Origin: Nocardia veterana NBRC 100344
GTDB lineage: Bacteria > Actinomycetota > Actinomycetes > Mycobacteriales > Mycobacteriaceae
Direction of reading: 5' to 3'
Assembly (NCBI RefSeq): GCF_000308855.1
Contig: NZ_BAGM01000020.1
Span: 1 to 59,081 of the forward strand
Length of the DNA: 59,081 bases
Shown: piece after piece, positions 37,501-51,000 of the stretch
Position numbering within the stretch: the stretch's first letter is position 1
Layout of the letters: the number at the start of each line of letters is the position of its first letter
Notes under the pieces: generated by a model
Databases searched by the model: none
What the model was told of the DNA's origin: nothing
The model's input: the letters and a program-made list of their open reading frames with translations, nothing else
Position numbers and translations under genes: made by a program

Positions 37501-38928
37501 CGGCAGTCGGGTTCCGCCGACGTCGTGATCGGCACGCCGATCGCCGGGCGCGGCGAGCGCGCGCTCGACGATCTGGTCGGCATGTTCGTCAACACGCTGA
37601 CCCTGCGCACCGGTGTCGACACCGGTGACACCTTCGACACCCTGGTCGAAACGGCGCGGGAAGCGGATCTGGCGGCATTCGCCAATTCCGATATCCCGTT
37701 CGAGCGGGTGGCCGAGGTCGTCGCGCCGGGCCGCAGCGGGGCGCAGAGTCTGTTCACCGTGGTGCTGTCGTTCCAGAACAACGAGCGGCCGAGTCTGGAC
37801 CTGCCCGGGCTGCACATCGCCGCGCTGGACACCGACGCGGTCGCGGCGAAGTTCGATCTGCAGGTCACCGTCGAACCGCAACACGATGCCGACGGGTCGC
37901 CGGGCGAACTGATCACGCTGTTCACCTACGCGCGGGAGCTGTTCGAACCGGAAACCATGCGCACCCTGGGCAACCGTTTCGAGCGCGTCCTCGCGGCGGT
38001 CGCCGCCGATCCGCAGATTCTGCTGGGCGCGATCGACCTGGGTGACACCGAGACCGCGGCCGTCCCCACCGCCACGCAGCCGGAACCGGCCGACACCGGT
38101 TCCACCATCGGCACCGCCCTGGCCCAGGCGCTCGCCGCCGCGGTCGAGGACGATCCCGAGGCACCGGCGCTGACCTGGGGCGAGGAGTCGGTGACCTATC
38201 AGGACCTCGACGCCCGCTCGTCGCGGCTGGCCCGTGCGCTGATCGGCCGCGGCTGCGGTCCGGGCACCGGGGTCGCGGTCCGTCTCGACCGCGGCGTCGA
38301 GTCGACCGTCGCGACCTGGGCGGTGCTGAAGGCCGGTGCCGCGCTGGTGCCGGTGGTCGGTGCCGAGGCCCTGCCGTCGGGCTTGGAGATCAAGATCGGC
38401 ATCACGCTGGCCGACAGCCGCCCACAGCCGGGTCCGGCCGGAATCGAATGGCTGATCCTCGACGATCCGGCGGTGTCGGCGGAGATCGCACGGGAATCGG
38501 CCCGGCCGGTCACCTATGCGAACCGGATCCGGGCGTTGCGTGCCACCGATCCGGCCTTCGCCGCCGCCGACGGTGCGCTGCGCTACGACCAGCTCGCCGA
38601 GGCGGTGGACCGATTGCGGTCGCGCGCCGAGCTGACCTTCGAGTCCCGCACCTTCCGGCACGGCCGCCCCGCTGGGGTCGCGGCCCTGCTCGAGGTGGTG
38701 GCCGCCGGTGTCACGGGCGCCTCGATGGTGTTGTCGGACGAGGTGAGCACGCAGGCGCTGGCCGACGAGTGGGTCACCCATCTGTTCACCGAGCCGGGCG
38801 AGCTCACCCGGCTCGATCCCGGGCCGCTCGAGGATCTGCGCGCGGTACTGCTCGAGGCGGGTCCGGCGCCGGCCGGCGACTTCGGCTCCGCCGAGGTGGT
38901 CGTGTTGCCCGGCGATGTGCTTCGCTGA
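31582..38928 (+). CDS. Non-ribosomal peptide synthetase 1: A-PCP-C-A(Thr)-PCP-C-[A remnant]
   Basis: This 2448-residue NRPS has a basic N-terminus and then a loading A domain (P-loop 'YTSGSTG' near 181; Lys in 'TPIGKLD' near 515). PCP1 is '[12 protein letters not shown]' near 565 and C1 has 'HHIAGDG' near 755. A2 has its P-loop near 1241, PCP2 lies near 1650 and C2 has 'HHIAGDG' near 1841. The last 270 residues resemble an A domain up to about core A5, but the TSGSTG loop is replaced and the rest is missing. The hand-read code of A2 is DFWNVGMVHK, the threonine code. A1 reads DVLIAIEIVK, which I cannot assign, and has GDR where most have GGE. ATG 31582 was chosen over TTG 31513. The gene is followed by a small ORF and NRPS2. 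Confidence 0.93.
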   Translation: MDTARRSARGGRRRRSGSPLFGQLLTAAVESAADSVAIRFDPTGDEADARQLTYRELDEASSRLARELIARGLGAGDVVAIGIGRSIESVLSVWAIAKTGAAYVPVDPTYPPERIGHIVTDSGAALGLTLGRYRAGLGDQVEWLELDEPAVAERIAAHPSHPISYTDRVRPLTEQHPAYVIYTSGSTGRPKGVVVTHAGLGSLVAAERERWGVDGDSRVMHVCSPSFDVSVLELMLTFSSGATLVVSPPDVFGGFELADLLRRARVTHMIITPGALESVESENLPDLEVVAVIGDRFGPELVARWARDGRRFYNEYGPTEATIVATVGAPLVPDELITIGSPLPGIAAFVLDSRLRPVPEGVVGELYLAGPALAQGYLNRPGLTAERFVAGPFGDGPGQRMYRTGDLVRRTASGTIEYLGRSDFQVKVRGFRIELGEIDNALTAHPDIDFAATLGKPLPSGATGLVSYVLPRPGATVNTKELEDFLAKSLPAYMVPAVIMVLDEIPLTPIGKLDRPRLPEPSFASKEFRAPATPVEEIVAEVFAALLVPGVDDQPGRVGADDDFFELGGNSLLAAQAAARIGSALGVRVPVQLLFDASTVAAFAEQVERHAGAGTQLRPMPRPERIPLSYAQQRMWFLNRFDPAGAVNNIPVVVRLSGQLDLGALEAAVADLVARHEVLRTVYPELDGEGYQRILPVTDPRAVPELAVVEAAEGDVAGLVVETVSGGFDVTVAPPVRLRVIRLGETEHVLVCVVHHIAGDGFSMAPLTRDLMTAYLQRAQGAEPDWTPLTVQYADYTLWQREALGAADDPESVLSQQIEYWRRQLAGVPEQLELSADRPRPAVASNAGATIDFRLDAQLHASLNRIAHEHGSTLFMVVHAAFATLLARLSGSRDIVIGTPIAGRGDAALDDLIGMFVNTLVLRTEIDPAQPFDEVLAAARATDVAAFGHADVPFERLVEILDPVRSTGRHPLFQVMLTFQNMARTALELPGLAVSGVELGSEPAKFDLQLTMAEDVDERGVPQGISAAFTYATDLFDDATVRDFIDRFHRILTAVAADSAAVVGDIDVLSPGERELVLHDWNTPGVAVPPVTLVDLIEAQAQRRPGANAIRFGDVALTFGELLQRANRVARALIANGVGPETLVAVAVPRTEELPVALLGVLIAGGAYLPIDTGYPAQRLEFMLTDAAPTCVLTTAELRDAVPANGIATVLLEEVGNFDGAAVTDADRVAPLRPADLAYVIYTSGSTGVPKGVGVTHRNVLELFANTQLLFDFDETDVWTLFHSFAFDFSVWELWCALANGGAVVVVDHLTSRSPELFRELLIREQVTVLNQTPSAFYQLAEADRAAYGAAGDDGAVTHAGKFALRYIVFGGEALDLRQLSRWFDRHGASQPQLVNMYGITETTVHVSFLAVDQGLADHPASVIGRALPGLETYVLDDRLHPAPVGVAGEMYIAGHQLSRGYLGRPGLTATRFVANPYGPPGSRMYRSGDIGRWAGFDGEAALEYAGRSDQQVQLRGFRIELGEIEAALLRCAGVAQAVALVRTGEHSGERLVGYVVGEAGTQLDPMAVRDEAARFLTGYMVPDALVVLDALPLTPNGKLDRRALPEPSVRSAAEFRAPRTPIEQTVADVFAELLGGSAEQTAVGLDDDFFALGGNSLLATRAVARINEALDSNVVVRELFEAATVAGLAARVVPGARGAARPRLEPAVRDERIPLSLAQQRMWVINQLDPESPAYNIPLAIQLTGDLDIEALREAVLDVLERHEVLRTRYPVAGADETPYQEILSARQALPDGLPVETADDPIGRIGALLATGFDVTREVPVRALLLRNGSDHLLALVLHHIAGDGASLAPLARDLVTAYIARSGGHEPGWAPLEVQYADFAVWQRSVIGTDDDPDSVAARQLDFWRERLAGVSGAPLLIPDHPRPAVASMRGEALGFTVPAQVHEGLVRIAREHNSSLFMVVHAALAALLARQSGSADVVIGTPIAGRGERALDDLVGMFVNTLTLRTGVDTGDTFDTLVETAREADLAAFANSDIPFERVAEVVAPGRSGAQSLFTVVLSFQNNERPSLDLPGLHIAALDTDAVAAKFDLQVTVEPQHDADGSPGELITLFTYARELFEPETMRTLGNRFERVLAAVAADPQILLGAIDLGDTETAAVPTATQPEPADTGSTIGTALAQALAAAVEDDPEAPALTWGEESVTYQDLDARSSRLARALIGRGCGPGTGVAVRLDRGVESTVATWAVLKAGAALVPVVGAEALPSGLEIKIGITLADSRPQPGPAGIEWLILDDPAVSAEIARESARPVTYANRIRALRATDPAFAAADGALRYDQLAEAVDRLRSRAELTFESRTFRHGRPAGVAALLEVVAAGVTGASMVLSDEVSTQALADEWVTHLFTEPGELTRLDPGPLEDLRAVLLEAGPAPAGDFGSAEVVVLPGDVLR

Positions 38929-38982
38929 GGACGGCCGGGCCGGCGTTCGTGTGGTAAGTAACGAGCCGTGCGGCCGGGATCG

Positions 38983-39090
38983 ATGGAGAGACGTGGCGCC
39001 GTGCGGGCGCATGCGGGGACGACAGGCAGGATGAGATACGTGGTTCGGCGGATGGTCAGCGGCAAGTACGTGCTGGGCGGGACGGCATGA
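38983..39090 (+). CDS. Short basic ORF between the two NRPS genes
   Basis: From ATG 38983 this frame encodes 35 residues; from ATG 39031, which is preceded by AGGCAGG, it encodes 19 ([19 protein letters not shown]). Its stop codon overlaps the NRPS2 start as ATGA, so translation could be coupled. It has no similarity I recognise and is not an MbtH-like protein. It may be a chance frame, a leader that sets NRPS2 translation, or a real small peptide. Confidence 0.35.
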   Translation: MERRGAVRAHAGTTGRMRYVVRRMVSGKYVLGGTA

Positions 39091-42000
39091 CCCGCCCCAC
39101 CCGGACCCGTCCGGCCCGCACGCGTCGGCCCCGCGTCACCACCCTGCCGCAGCTGATGGCCACCGCGGTGGAGGCCGATCCCACCGGCACCGCGCTGGTC
39201 TACGCCGACGCCACCACCACGCTGGCCGAGATCAGCTACGCCGAACTCGACGAGCGGTCCACCCGGCTGTCCCGGTTGCTCATCGCCCGCGGCATCGGCC
39301 CCGAGGATCTGGTCGCGGTGGGAATTCCGCGGTCGGTGGAGTCGGTGCTGGCGGTGTGGGCGATCGCCAAGACCGGGGCCGGATTCGTGCCGGTGGATCC
39401 CAACTATCCCGCCGACCGGGTCGCGCACATGGTCACCGATTCCGGGACGAAGCTCGGCCTGACCGTCGAACAAGTGGCCGCGGAGCTGCCGGATTCGGTC
39501 GAGTGGCTGACCGTCGACGCCCCCGAATTCGCCGCAGCCCTCGCGGAATTCCCGGGTGATCCGGTCACCTATGCCGATCGGCTGCGCCCGCTGCGCGCCG
39601 AACATCCCGCCTACGTGATCTACACCTCCGGTTCGACCGGCAAACCCAAGGGTGTCGTCGTCACCCAGGCCGGTTTGTCGAGCTTCTGCGATGAGCAGCG
39701 GGAGCGGTATCGCGTCGCGAGCGATTCGCGCACGCTGCATTTCGCCTCCCCGTCGTTCGATGCGTCGGTGCTCGAACTGCTGCTGGCGCTCGGCGGGGCG
39801 GCGACCATGGTGGTCGCGGCGCCCACGGTCCTCGGCGGCGACGAATTGGCGAGTCTGCTGCGCCGCGAAGCGGTGACGCACGCCTTCGTGACGCCGGCGG
39901 CGCTGGCGTCGGTGGACCCGACCGGACTGGATGCGCTGCGGGTCGTGGTGGCCGGCGGTGAGGCCTGCCCTCCGGAGCTGGTGCGGCGCTGGGTGATTCC
40001 GATCGGTGACGACGGTGCGACCCGGGAGTTCTTCAACGGGTACGGCCCCACCGAGACCACCATCATGACCAACATCAGCGCGCCGCTGGTGCCGGGGGAG
40101 ACGGTCACCATCGGCGGGCCGATCCGCGCGATCACCGAATACGTGCTGGACGAGCGCCTGGCCCAGGTGCCCCGCGGCGCCGTCGGCGAGCTGTACATCA
40201 AGGGCGCGCAGGTGGCCCGCGGCTACCACCGCCGGCCCGGGCTGACCGCCGCCCGGTTCGTCGCCGATCCGTTCGATCCCGACGGTTCCCGGCTCTACCG
40301 CACCGGCGATCTGGTGCGCTGGACCGCTGCCGGTGAGCTGGAATACGTGGGCCGCAACGACTTCCAGGTCAAGATCCGGGGGTTCCGGATCGAACTCGGC
40401 GAGATCGACGCGGTGCTGGCCGCCCACGAGTCGGTGGATTTCGCGGTCACGGTCGGACACGAATTGCCCACGGGCGCCACCATTCTCGTGTCCTATGTGC
40501 ACGCCGCGCCCGGACAGGCCGCCGACCCGGACACCCTCATCGAGGCCGCCGGTCACAGCCTGCCGGCACATATGGTGCCGACCACCGTCATGGTGCTCGA
40601 CGAGATTCCGTTGACGCCGGTGGGCAAGCTGGACCGCGCCGCGCTGCCCGCCCCGGTGCTGGCCGCCCGCGAGTTCCGCGCCCCCGCGAATGCGCTGGAG
40701 GAGATGGTCGCCGGGGTATTCGCGGATCTGCTCGATCCGGGCACGCCGGTCGGCGCCGACGACGACTTCTTCGATCTGGGCGGAAACTCCCTGATCGCGA
40801 CGCGGGTCGCGGCCCGGCTGGGCGCGGCGATCTCGGCTCGCGTCCCGGCCCGGCTGTTGTTCGAGGCCCCGACGGTGGCGGAACTGGCACAGCGGCTGGA
40901 ACCGCTCAAGGGGGAGGGCGGCCGGTTGCCGCTGGCGCCGATGCCGCGGCCGGAGCACATTCCGTTGTCGCTGGCGCAGCAGCGGATGTGGTTTCTCAAC
41001 CAGTTCGATCCGGAGTCGGCCGCCAACAACATTCCGTTCGCGATCCGGCTCACCGGGGCGCTGGACGTGGCCGCGTTGCAGGCCGCCGTCGCCGATGTCA
41101 TCGAACGCCACGAAACCCTGCGCACGGTCTATCCCGCGATCGACGGCACCGGTTATCAGGTGATTCTGCCTGCCGCGCAGGCGGTTCCGGATCTGACGCC
41201 GCAGCCGGTGCCGGAGGCCGAACTCGAGGGCTGGCTGGCCGCCGAGCTGCTCGCCGGATTCGATGTCGCCGCGCAGGTGCCGTTGCGTATCGCCGTCGCG
41301 CAGGTGGGGCCGACCGAGCACGTGGTCGCGGTCGTGGTGCACCACATCGCCGCCGACGGTGCCTCGATCGCGCCGTTCATGCGCGATCTGGTCGCCGCGT
41401 TCCTGGCCCGGCGCAACGGGTCCCGGCCGCGCTGGGCGCCGCTGGCGGTGCAGTACGCCGATTACGCCCTGTGGCAGCGCGCGGTTCTCGGCGACGAGAA
41501 CGATCCCGACTCGATCGCCGCCGGGCAGATCGAGTACTGGCGAAAAACGTTGGCGGGCAGCGCCGAACGATTGGACCTGCCGTTCGATCGCCCACGCCCG
41601 CAGATCGCCTCCGGCGTCGGCGCACAGTACCGCTTCGAGCTGGACGCGAACACCCACGCCGCCCTCGAGGAGCTCGCGCAGCGCACCGGAACCTCGCTGT
41701 TCATGGTGGTCCACGCGGCGTTCGCGGTGCTGCTCGCCCGGGCCTCGGCCACCGACGACATCGTGGTCGGCACGCCGGTCGCCGGCCGCGGTGAGGCCGA
41801 ACTCGACGCCCTGGTCGGCATGTTCGTCAACACGCTGGCGCTGCGGACCACCGTCGATTCCGCCGCCACCTTCGAGCAGTTGCTCGCCGCGGTGAAACAG
41901 ACCGACCTCGGCGCGTTCTCGCATGCGGAGCTGCCGTTCGAGCGCCTGGTCGAGGTGCTGGATCCGGTCCGTTCCCAGGCCCACCACCCGCTGTTCCAGG

Positions 42001-45000
42001 TGGCGCTGTTCTTCCAGAACATGGAGACCCCGCGCCTGCAGCTGCCCGGGCTGACCGTGGACGCCGTCGAATTCGACGGCGCCATCGCGAAATTCGACCT
42101 GCAGCTGACCGTCGTGCCGCGGCAGGAGGCCGACACCCCGGCCGGCCTGTCGGCGATGTTCACCTATGCGGTGGAGTTGTTCGACGAGGCGACCGTCGCC
42201 GGTTTCGCCGACCGGCTGGTGCGCATCCTGCACGCGGTGGTCACCGACCCCGGGCGCGCGGTCGGTGAGATCGACCTGCTGGACCCCGCGGAGCTCGAAC
42301 AGATCCTGCGGGTGTGGAACGACACCGGCCACCCGGTCGAACCGGAGCTGCTGTTGGACGGGTATCGCCGTGCGGTGCAGCGTAATCCGGATGCCGTGGC
42401 GGTGCGCTTCGAGGGCGCCGAACTCACCTACGCCGAATTCGACGCGCAGGTCAATCAGCTGGCGCGGTTGCTGATCGCCCGCGGGGTCGGCCCGGAAGCG
42501 CTGGTGGGCCTGGCGATTCGCCGCTCGCTGGATCTGGTGGTCGGCATGTACGCGATCATCACCGCCGGTGGCGCCTACGTGCCGCTGGACCCGGACCATC
42601 CGGTCGAGCGCATCACGCACATCCTGGAGACCGCCCAACCGGTCTGCGTGGTGACCACCCGCGCCGACGCGGTGCCGGTGCCGGCTCACATTCCGCTGCT
42701 GCGCCTGGACACCATGGACCTCGGCGGCTTCGACCCCGCTCCGGTGCGGCCGGAGGAGCTGGCCGCGCCGCTGCGGCCCGAGCACCCCGCCTATGTCATC
42801 TTCACCTCCGGGTCCACCGGTCGGCCGAAGGGCGTCGCGGTCTCGCACCGCGCGATCCACAACCAGATCGAGTGGATGCTGGCGGCGTATCCGCTCGGCA
42901 CCGAGGACGTGTACCTGCAGAAGACGGCGACCACCTTCGACGTCTCGCTGTGGGGTTACTTCATGCCGTTGCGCGCAGGCGCCCGGCTGGTGCTGGCCAC
43001 GCACGACGGTCACCGCGATCCGCTCTACATCGCGGAAACCATTGCGGCGCAATCGGTGACGATGACCGACTTCGTCCCGTCGATGCTCACGGTCTTCGCC
43101 ACCCAGATCAGCCCGGGCAGCTGCCCGACCCTGGCCGACATCTTCGTCATCGGCGAGGCGCTGCCGCCGGAGACCGTCGATGCCGTCCGCGCGGTCAGCG
43201 ACGCGCGCATCCACAACCTGTACGGTCCCACCGAGGCCGCGGTCTCGGTGACCTATTGGCCGGTCGGCGACGAACGGCCGACCGTTCCGATCGGCCTGCC
43301 GCAATGGAACACCCGGGTCTATGTCCTCGACGGGCGGTTGCATCCGGTACCGCCCGGGGTCCCGGGCGAGCTGTACCTGGCCGGTGATCAGTTGGCCCGC
43401 GGCTATGTGCGGCGCCCCGATCTCACCGCCGATCGATTCGTCGCCGACCCGTTCGACACGGGTGCGCGGATGTACCGGACCGGTGATCTGGTGCGGTGGC
43501 ATCCCGCCGACGAGGTCGGGCCCGGCCGGCTGGACTACATCGGCCGCACCGACTTCCAGGTGAAGTTCCGCGGCCAGCGCATCGAGCTGGGTGAGATCGA
43601 GACCGCGCTGCTGGCCCTGCCCGGCGTCAGCCAGGCCGTCGCGGTGGTGCTCGGCTCGGATCTGGGCGATCAGCTGGTGGCCTATGCGGTGCCGGCGCCC
43701 GGGATCACACTCGATCCGCAGCGGTTGCGCAACGGTGTGGCGCAGACCCTGCCGGCGTACATGGTGCCGTCGGTGATCACCGTCCTCGAGGCGCTTCCGC
43801 TCAACGCCAGCGGCAAATTGGACCGCAAGGCGCTGCCCGAACCGACCTTCGGCACCCGCGAATTCCGGGCGCCGAGCACGCCGGTCGAAGAGGTGGTGGC
43901 CGAGGTCTTCGGCTCGGTACTGGGTATCGAGCGGGTCGGGGCCGACGACGACTTCTTCGCGCTCGGCGGTAATTCGCTGATCGCCACCCAGGTGGTGGCG
44001 CGGCTCGGCGCCGCCCTCGACACCCGGATTCCGGTCCGGGCCCTGTTCGAAGCCCCGACCGTGGCGGGCCTTGCGGCGAGCGTGGATTCCCGGACACATC
44101 AGCGGCGGGGGGTGCGCCTGGGTTCGATCGAGCGGCCCGAGGCGCTGCCGTTGTCGCTGGCGCAGCGCCGGATGTGGTTCCTGAACCGATTCGACCACGC
44201 CGACCAGCGCGCGGCCGGAACCGGTTCCGCCGCTTACAATCTGCCGTTCGCGCTGCGGCTCACCGGCAGCCTGGACGTGGCGGCGCTCAGTGCCGCCCTC
44301 GACGATGTGGTCGCCCGGCACGAGGTGCTGCGGACCATCTATCCCGAGACTCCGGACGGCCCGGTCCAGCTGGTGCTGCCGGCCGACACCCGGCTCGGGT
44401 TGCAGCCGGAACCGACCCCGTCGGGTGTGCTGACCGACGTCGTCTACCGTCTGGCGGCAACCGCATTCGACGTCACCTCCGAGGTGCCGTTGCGGGTGCG
44501 GCTGCTGGAGATCTCCGACCTCGCGCCCGGTTCCCGGCGCGAGTACGTCCTCGCGGTGGTCGTGCATCACATCGCCGCCGACGCCTCGTCGATGGGCCCG
44601 CTGGTCCGCGACGTGATGACCGCCTATGCGGCGCGCACCTGCGGGCAGGCCCCGGAGTGGGCCCCGCTGCCGGTCCAGTACGCCGATTTCGCGCTCTGGC
44701 AGCGTGCCGTGCTCGGCGACGAATCGGATCCCGATTCGATTGCCGCGCAGCAGATTTCCTACTGGCAGCGCGAACTGGCCGGGCTCCCCGACCTGCTGGA
44801 GCTGCCCACCGACCGGCCCCGCCCGGCGGTGGCGAACCTGGCCGGCGCCCGGGTGGATGTGCACATCGCGCCCGAGATCCACGCCGGACTGGTGGAGCTG
44901 GCCCGGGCGCACGGCGCCACCCTGTTCATGGTCGTGCATTCGGCCCTGGCCGTGCTGCTCGCCCGCCTGTCGGGCAGCGCCGACATCGCCATCGGCAGCC

Positions 45001-48000
45001 CGGTCGCCGGGCGCGGCGAGGCCGAACTCGACGATCTGATCGGCATGTTCGTCAACACCGTGGTGTTCCGGACCCGGGTCGACCCCGGTGAGTCGTTCAC
45101 GGAACTGCTGGTGCGACAGCGCGAAACCGATCTGCAGGCGTTCGCCCACGCCGACATCCCGTTCGAGCGGCTGGTCGAAATCCTGAACCCGCCGCGCTCC
45201 ACCGCGCACCATCCGCTGTTCCAGGTCGGGCTGTCGTTCCAGAACGTGGCGCGCACGCAGCTGGAGCTGCCCGGGCTCAGTGTGTCCGGGGTCGACGCGG
45301 ACCTCGACGTCTCGCAGTTCGATCTGCATCTGATCGTTTCCGACAGCTACGACGAGGACGGCCGCCCCGCGGGGATCGGCGGTTTCCTGACCTACGCGAC
45401 GGATCTGTTCGACGCCTCGACCGCGATCGAGCTCACGCGGCGGCTGTCGCTGCTGCTCGCCGCCGTGGTTCGCGATGCGGACATACCGGTCGGTGATATC
45501 GACATCCTGACCGCGGCCCAGCGCGACCGCCTGGCGGAGGTCGAGCGGGGCGCCGATCGGGCGATCGACACCGCCGCGACGCTGCCCGATCTGCTCGCCC
45601 GCAGTGTGGCCGCGAATCCGGCGGGGCCCGCCCTGGTCGCCGAGGGCGTCGAACTCGACTACGCCGAACTCGGCCGGCGCGTCAATCGCCTGGCCCGCAA
45701 GCTGATTTCGCTCGGGGTCGGCCCGGAGGCCCGGGTGGGCCTGGCGCTGCGGCGCGGGGTCGACCTGGTGGTGGGCATGTACGCGGTGGCCGCGGCCGGT
45801 GGCGCCTACGTACCGCTGGACCCGGATCAGCCCGCCGAGCGGACCGGCTACATTCTCGACGCGGCCGATCCGGTCTGCGTGCTGACCACCTCCGATATCG
45901 GCGAGCTGCCCTGGTCGGGTCCCGAGCCGTCGGACGGGAACGACGTGGTGCGGGATTGGCGTGGCCGCTCGGAATCCATTCCGGCACACCGTCCGAACGC
46001 GGGTGCCGGGGTGATACGGATCGACGAACTCGATCTGTCCGAGCTCTCCGCTGCTCCCGTCACCGATGCGGAGCGGTCGGCGCCCCTGCGTCCGCAGCAC
46101 ACCGCTTACGTGATCTTCACCTCCGGCTCGACCGGACGCCCGAAGGGTGTGGCGGTGCCGCATGCGGCGATCGTGAACCAATTGCTGTGGAAGCAGGCCG
46201 AATTCGAGCTGGGCGCCGAGGATGCGGTGCTGCTGAAGACGGCGGCCACCTTCGACCTGTCGGTGTGGGAATTCTGGTCCGCGGCGGTGGTGGGCGGCCG
46301 GCTGGTCATCGCCGCACCCGACGGCCACCGCGATCCCGAGTACCTCAACGAGCTCATCGACCGCGAAGGCGTCACCACACTGCATGTGGTGCCGTCCATG
46401 CTGGACGCACTGCTCACCGCAACCGAGTCGGCCGCACGGGTTTCCGGCGCCACCGGTGCCACACCGCTGCGGCGCGTGCTCGCGATCGGTGAAGCGTTGC
46501 CGGCCGCGCTGGCCCGGCGATTCGCGGCCGTCCATCCGGACGTGGCGCTGTACAACCTCTACGGCCCGACCGAGGCCGCGGTCTCGATCACCAGTCACCG
46601 CGTCACCGAGCGTGACGACACCTCGGTGCCGATCGGCGCGCCGGAATGGAACAGCCGGGCGTACGTGCTGGATTCGCGGCTGCATCCGGTTCCGGAAGGC
46701 GTGGCCGGTGAGCTGTATCTGGCCGGCGCGCAATTGGCGCGCGGTTACTTCGGGCGCCCCGATCTGACGGCGGACCGCTTCGTCGCCGATCCGTTCGGTT
46801 CCGGTACCCGGATGTATCGCACCGGTGATCTGGCGGCCTGGAATTCCCAGGGTGAGCTGGAGTATCGCGGCCGCACCGACTTCCAGGTGAAGGTGCGTGG
46901 CTTCCGGATCGAACTGGGCGAGATCGAGGCGACGCTGTTGCGGCTGCCGCAGCTCGCTCAGGCCGTGGTCGTCGCCAAACCCGACGGCCGCAACGGGCAC
47001 CGGTTGGTCGCGTACCTGGTATCGGCCGACCGCGAACTCGATGTGTCACGGGTGAAGTCGGCGCTCGAAGCCGCGCTGCCGTCCTATATGGTCCCGGCGG
47101 CCTTCGTGGTGCTGGACGCGTTGCCGCTGACCGTCAACGGGAAGCTGGACCGCGCGGCCCTGCCCGATCCGGTGGTCGAGGTCAAGCGCTACCGTGCACC
47201 GCGTACCGTCGCCGAACAGGTGATCGCCGAGGTCATCGGCGATGTGCTGGGCATCGACCGGGTGGGATTGGACGACGACTTCTTCGCACTCGGTGGCGAC
47301 AGCATCGTCTCCCTCCAAGTAGTGGCCCGCGCCCGGGAGCGTGGCGTGAATTTCCTACCGCGCGAGGTGTTCTCGGCTCGCTCGGTCGAGGCGCTGGCGG
47401 CTCGCGCGACGGTCACGCCGGTGCACGCCGACGAGCGATTCGGCGCCATGCCGCTGCTGCCGCCGGCGGTGCGCCTACTGCGCCTCGATCCCTCGGGCCG
47501 GGACCGGCGGGCCATTGCCGTCGATCTGCCCGCCGACAGTTCGGCCGAGCGCATCGAGGCGGCGATTTCGGCACTGCTGCAGCGGCATCCGATGCTCTCG
47601 GCGCGGCTGGACCGTGAGCGCAACCTCCTGGTGGTTCCCGAGGAGCCGATGGCCGCGCCGCTGCGCCGGTTCGCGCCCGGTGACGACGGCACCGCGATCG
47701 TGGTGCGCGCGCTGTCGGAGGATCTGGATCCCGACGCCGGTCACGGCATCGCGTTCGGGCTGGTCGCCCCGGCCGGAGCCGACGACGGCGCGGACGCGCC
47801 GACCGCGTTGGTCGCCGTGGCCAACGGTCTGGTCGTCGACGACACCTCCTGGCGGATCGTGGCCGACGAACTGTCGCATGCGTGGGCCGGCGGGCACTCC
47901 GCACCGGCCGTCGATCACGCGGGACCGGTCGGCGTCGGCAAGGCACTGGCCGAGCGGGCCGAGGAAACCGCCGTCGTCGCCCAGTTGGGCTGGTGGCAGA

Positions 48001-51000
48001 AGCATCTCGCGCAGGCGCCGGACGAAGTGGCGGTGGACGAGGTCGACCTGACCGATCGCGGCCGGGTGTCGCTCGTGCTCACCGCCGAGGGTGCGGCCGC
48101 GGTGGACGCCGTGGCGCGCGCATACCACGCGACGATCGAGGACGTCCTGCTCACCGCGTTCGCCCTGGCCTGGGCGGGACCGACCCGGAGCGCTGTCGCC
48201 GAGGTCGTGGGCCCGGTGGTGCAACTACCGGTGGACGGCCGCGCGGTCACCGGCCCCGAATCCGAGGGCACCGTCGGTGGATTCACCTTCACCTATCCGC
48301 TCGTCGTCGGACTCGACGACATCGACGTCGAGCAGGCGTTGCTCGGTGCGGACGCGGCCGGCGCCGCCATCGCGCAGACCAAGGAGCTGCGCCGATCGGT
48401 GCCCGACGCGGGCATCGGTTACGGCCTGCTGCGCTACCTGAACGCCGAGACCGAGCCGGTGCTCGCGGCGCTGGCCCAGGGGCGCACCGCATTCCGCTAC
48501 CGCGATCTGCGGCCGGCGCATCCGCATCCCGACACCCCGGCCGCCGATCTGCTGCTGGATATCACCGTCGATGCCGCGGAGGACGGGCTGCTGGCCCGAT
48601 TCGACTATGCCGCAACGGTTTTCACCGTCGACGAGGTCAAGGAGTTCGCCGGGCAGTGGGTCCGGGCGCTGGGCGGCCTCGCCGAGCACGGCACCCATCC
48701 GGGCGTCGGCGGATTCACCGTCTCCGATTTCGCCCTGGTCGATCTGAACCAGCGCGACATCGATCGCCTGCACCGGCGGTATCCGGCGCTGACCGATATC
48801 TGGCCGGTCACCCCGCTGCAGTCGGGCATGCTCTTCCACGCCCTGCTCGCCCGTGCCTCGACCGACGTCTACCTCATGCAGTTCGTCGTGGGACTCGGCG
48901 GCGCCGTGGACGCGCAGCGGTTGCGGGCGGCGGCGCAGGCCGTGCTGGATCGTCACGACAATCTCCGGGTCGCCTTCGCCGGTGACGCCGCGGGCAACCC
49001 GGTACAGGTCGTGCTGGACCGGGTCGAGGTGCCGTGGCGCGAGATCGATCTCGGGCACCTGCCGGCGGACCGGGTATCGGCCGAACTGACCAGGATCCGC
49101 GAACAGGACTATGCCGAGCGGTTCGACATGGCGAGCGCGCCGCTGCTGCGCTTCACCCTGATCCGCACCGGTCCGCAGAGCTGCCGACTGCTCGTCACCA
49201 CTCACCACATCCTGCTCGACGGCTGGTCCATTCCGCTGGTGATGCAGGAAGTGCTGACCGTGTACGCCCTGGGCGCGCGGTCGCGGCAGCTGCCCGCGGT
49301 CCGGTCCTACGGCGACTATCTGCGGTGGTTGAGCGACCAGGACGTGGCGGCGGCCCGCGACCGGTGGCGGCACGCGCTCGCCGGTGTCGACGAGCCGACG
49401 CCGTTGGCGCCGGTCGACCCGGGCCGGGAGATCTCCGCGGGCGTCGGCGAGGTCGACTTCGCCCTGTCGGTGGCCGAGACCGCGGAACTGGCCCGGCTGG
49501 CCGCCGCCTTGGGCGTCACCGTGAACACCGTGGTGCAGGCGGCGTGGGGTCTGCTGATCGGCCGCTGTACCGACCGTGACGATGTGGTGTTCGGCGCGAC
49601 GGTGTCCGGTCGCCCGCCGACGCTGTCCGGGGTCGAGACGATGGTGGGCCTGTTCCTCAACACCATCCCGGTGCGCGTCCGCCTCGGCGCCGAGGAGACG
49701 TTGAGCGGACTGCTCGCGCGGTTGCAGGCCGAACAGGCCGATCTGCTGGACTTCCACTATCTGGGCCTCAGCGAGATCCAGCGGGCCGTCGGGGTGGAGG
49801 GCCTGTTCGACACGCTGGTGGTGTTCGAATCCTTCCCGGTCGACGAGAAGGGCCTGGCCGCGCTCGGATCGATCGACGGCATGCAGGTGCAGGGCGTGGA
49901 GTCGGTCACCGGCACGCACTATCCGGTGACCGTCATGGTGGTGCTCGACGATCAGCTGCGCATCTCGCTGAAGTATCTGCGCGATGTCTTCGGCGAACAG
50001 GAGGCCGCGGCGCTCGCGAACCGGCTGCGGCAGTCGATCGACCGTTTCGTGCGCACCCCGCACGCGCGGGTGGCCGAGGTCGACGCGCTGCTGCCGGACG
50101 AAGTGACGGAACTGGCCGCGCGCAATGCCACCGACGATCGGCAGCTGCTCGACGATGCGACCCTGCCGATGCTGTTCGATGCCCAGCTCGCGCGCACTCC
50201 GCAGGCCCCGGCCGTGTACTTCGGCGACACCGTGCTCACCTATCGTGAGCTCGACCGCCGGTCCCGCGATCTGGCGCGGGAGCTGGTGGCCCGCGGGATC
50301 GGGCCGGAAACGCTGGTGGCCGTCGCCATGCGGCGTTCGATCGAGCTGGTGGTGGGCATCTACGCCGTGCTGCGCGCCGGTGCGGGCTATGTGCCCGTGG
50401 ACCCGGACCATCCGGCCGAACGCAACGAGTTCGTCCTCGCCAACACCCGGCCCGCCTGTGTCCTGACCACCGCCCGCGACGGGTTCGCCACCTCGGCCGA
50501 CATCCCGATCGTGGATGTGACGGCGCCGCGCGATGCGGGGCAGTCCGCGGCGGTGCGGCTGCCGCGGGTGCATCCGGGTTCGGTCGCCTACGTCATCCAC
50601 ACCTCCGGATCGACGGGCCGGCCGAAGGGTGTGGTGATCACCCACCGGCAGATGGTGAATCAATTCCGCTGGGCCCAGCGGACCTATCCGCACGACACCG
50701 GTGACGTGGTCCTGCACAAGACTCCGATCACCTTCGACATCTCGACGTGGGAACTGTTCTGGCCGCTGCACACCGGCGCCGCGATCGCCGTCGCCGAACC
50801 GGACGGACACCGCGACCCGGCCTATCTGTCGCGGCTGATCGATACCCGTTCGGTGACGACGGTGCACTTCGTGCCGTCGATGCTGGACGCGTTCCTGGAT
50901 CCGGACGCCAATCCCGCGGTGACTCGGGGATATTCGTCGCTGCGCCGGGTCTTCGCCGCCGGCGAGGCGCTCTCGGGCGACACCGCGCGACTGTTCGCGG

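Noticed and set aside
31462..39012. 2516-residue minus-strand open frame opposite NRPS1
   Set aside because: Same cause: codon-position GC bias. No domain or plausible ribosome binding site supports it.
38929..39086. Remaining half of the truncated A domain of NRPS1 in another frame
   Set aside because: The 158 bases after the stop encode no A-domain motif in any frame, so a simple frameshift does not explain the truncation.
38583..47000. 2805-residue open frame on the minus strand opposite the NRPS genes
   Set aside because: It is the antisense shadow of the NRPS reading frame in GC-rich DNA. It has no recognisable domain, while the plus frame gives complete NRPS motifs in order.
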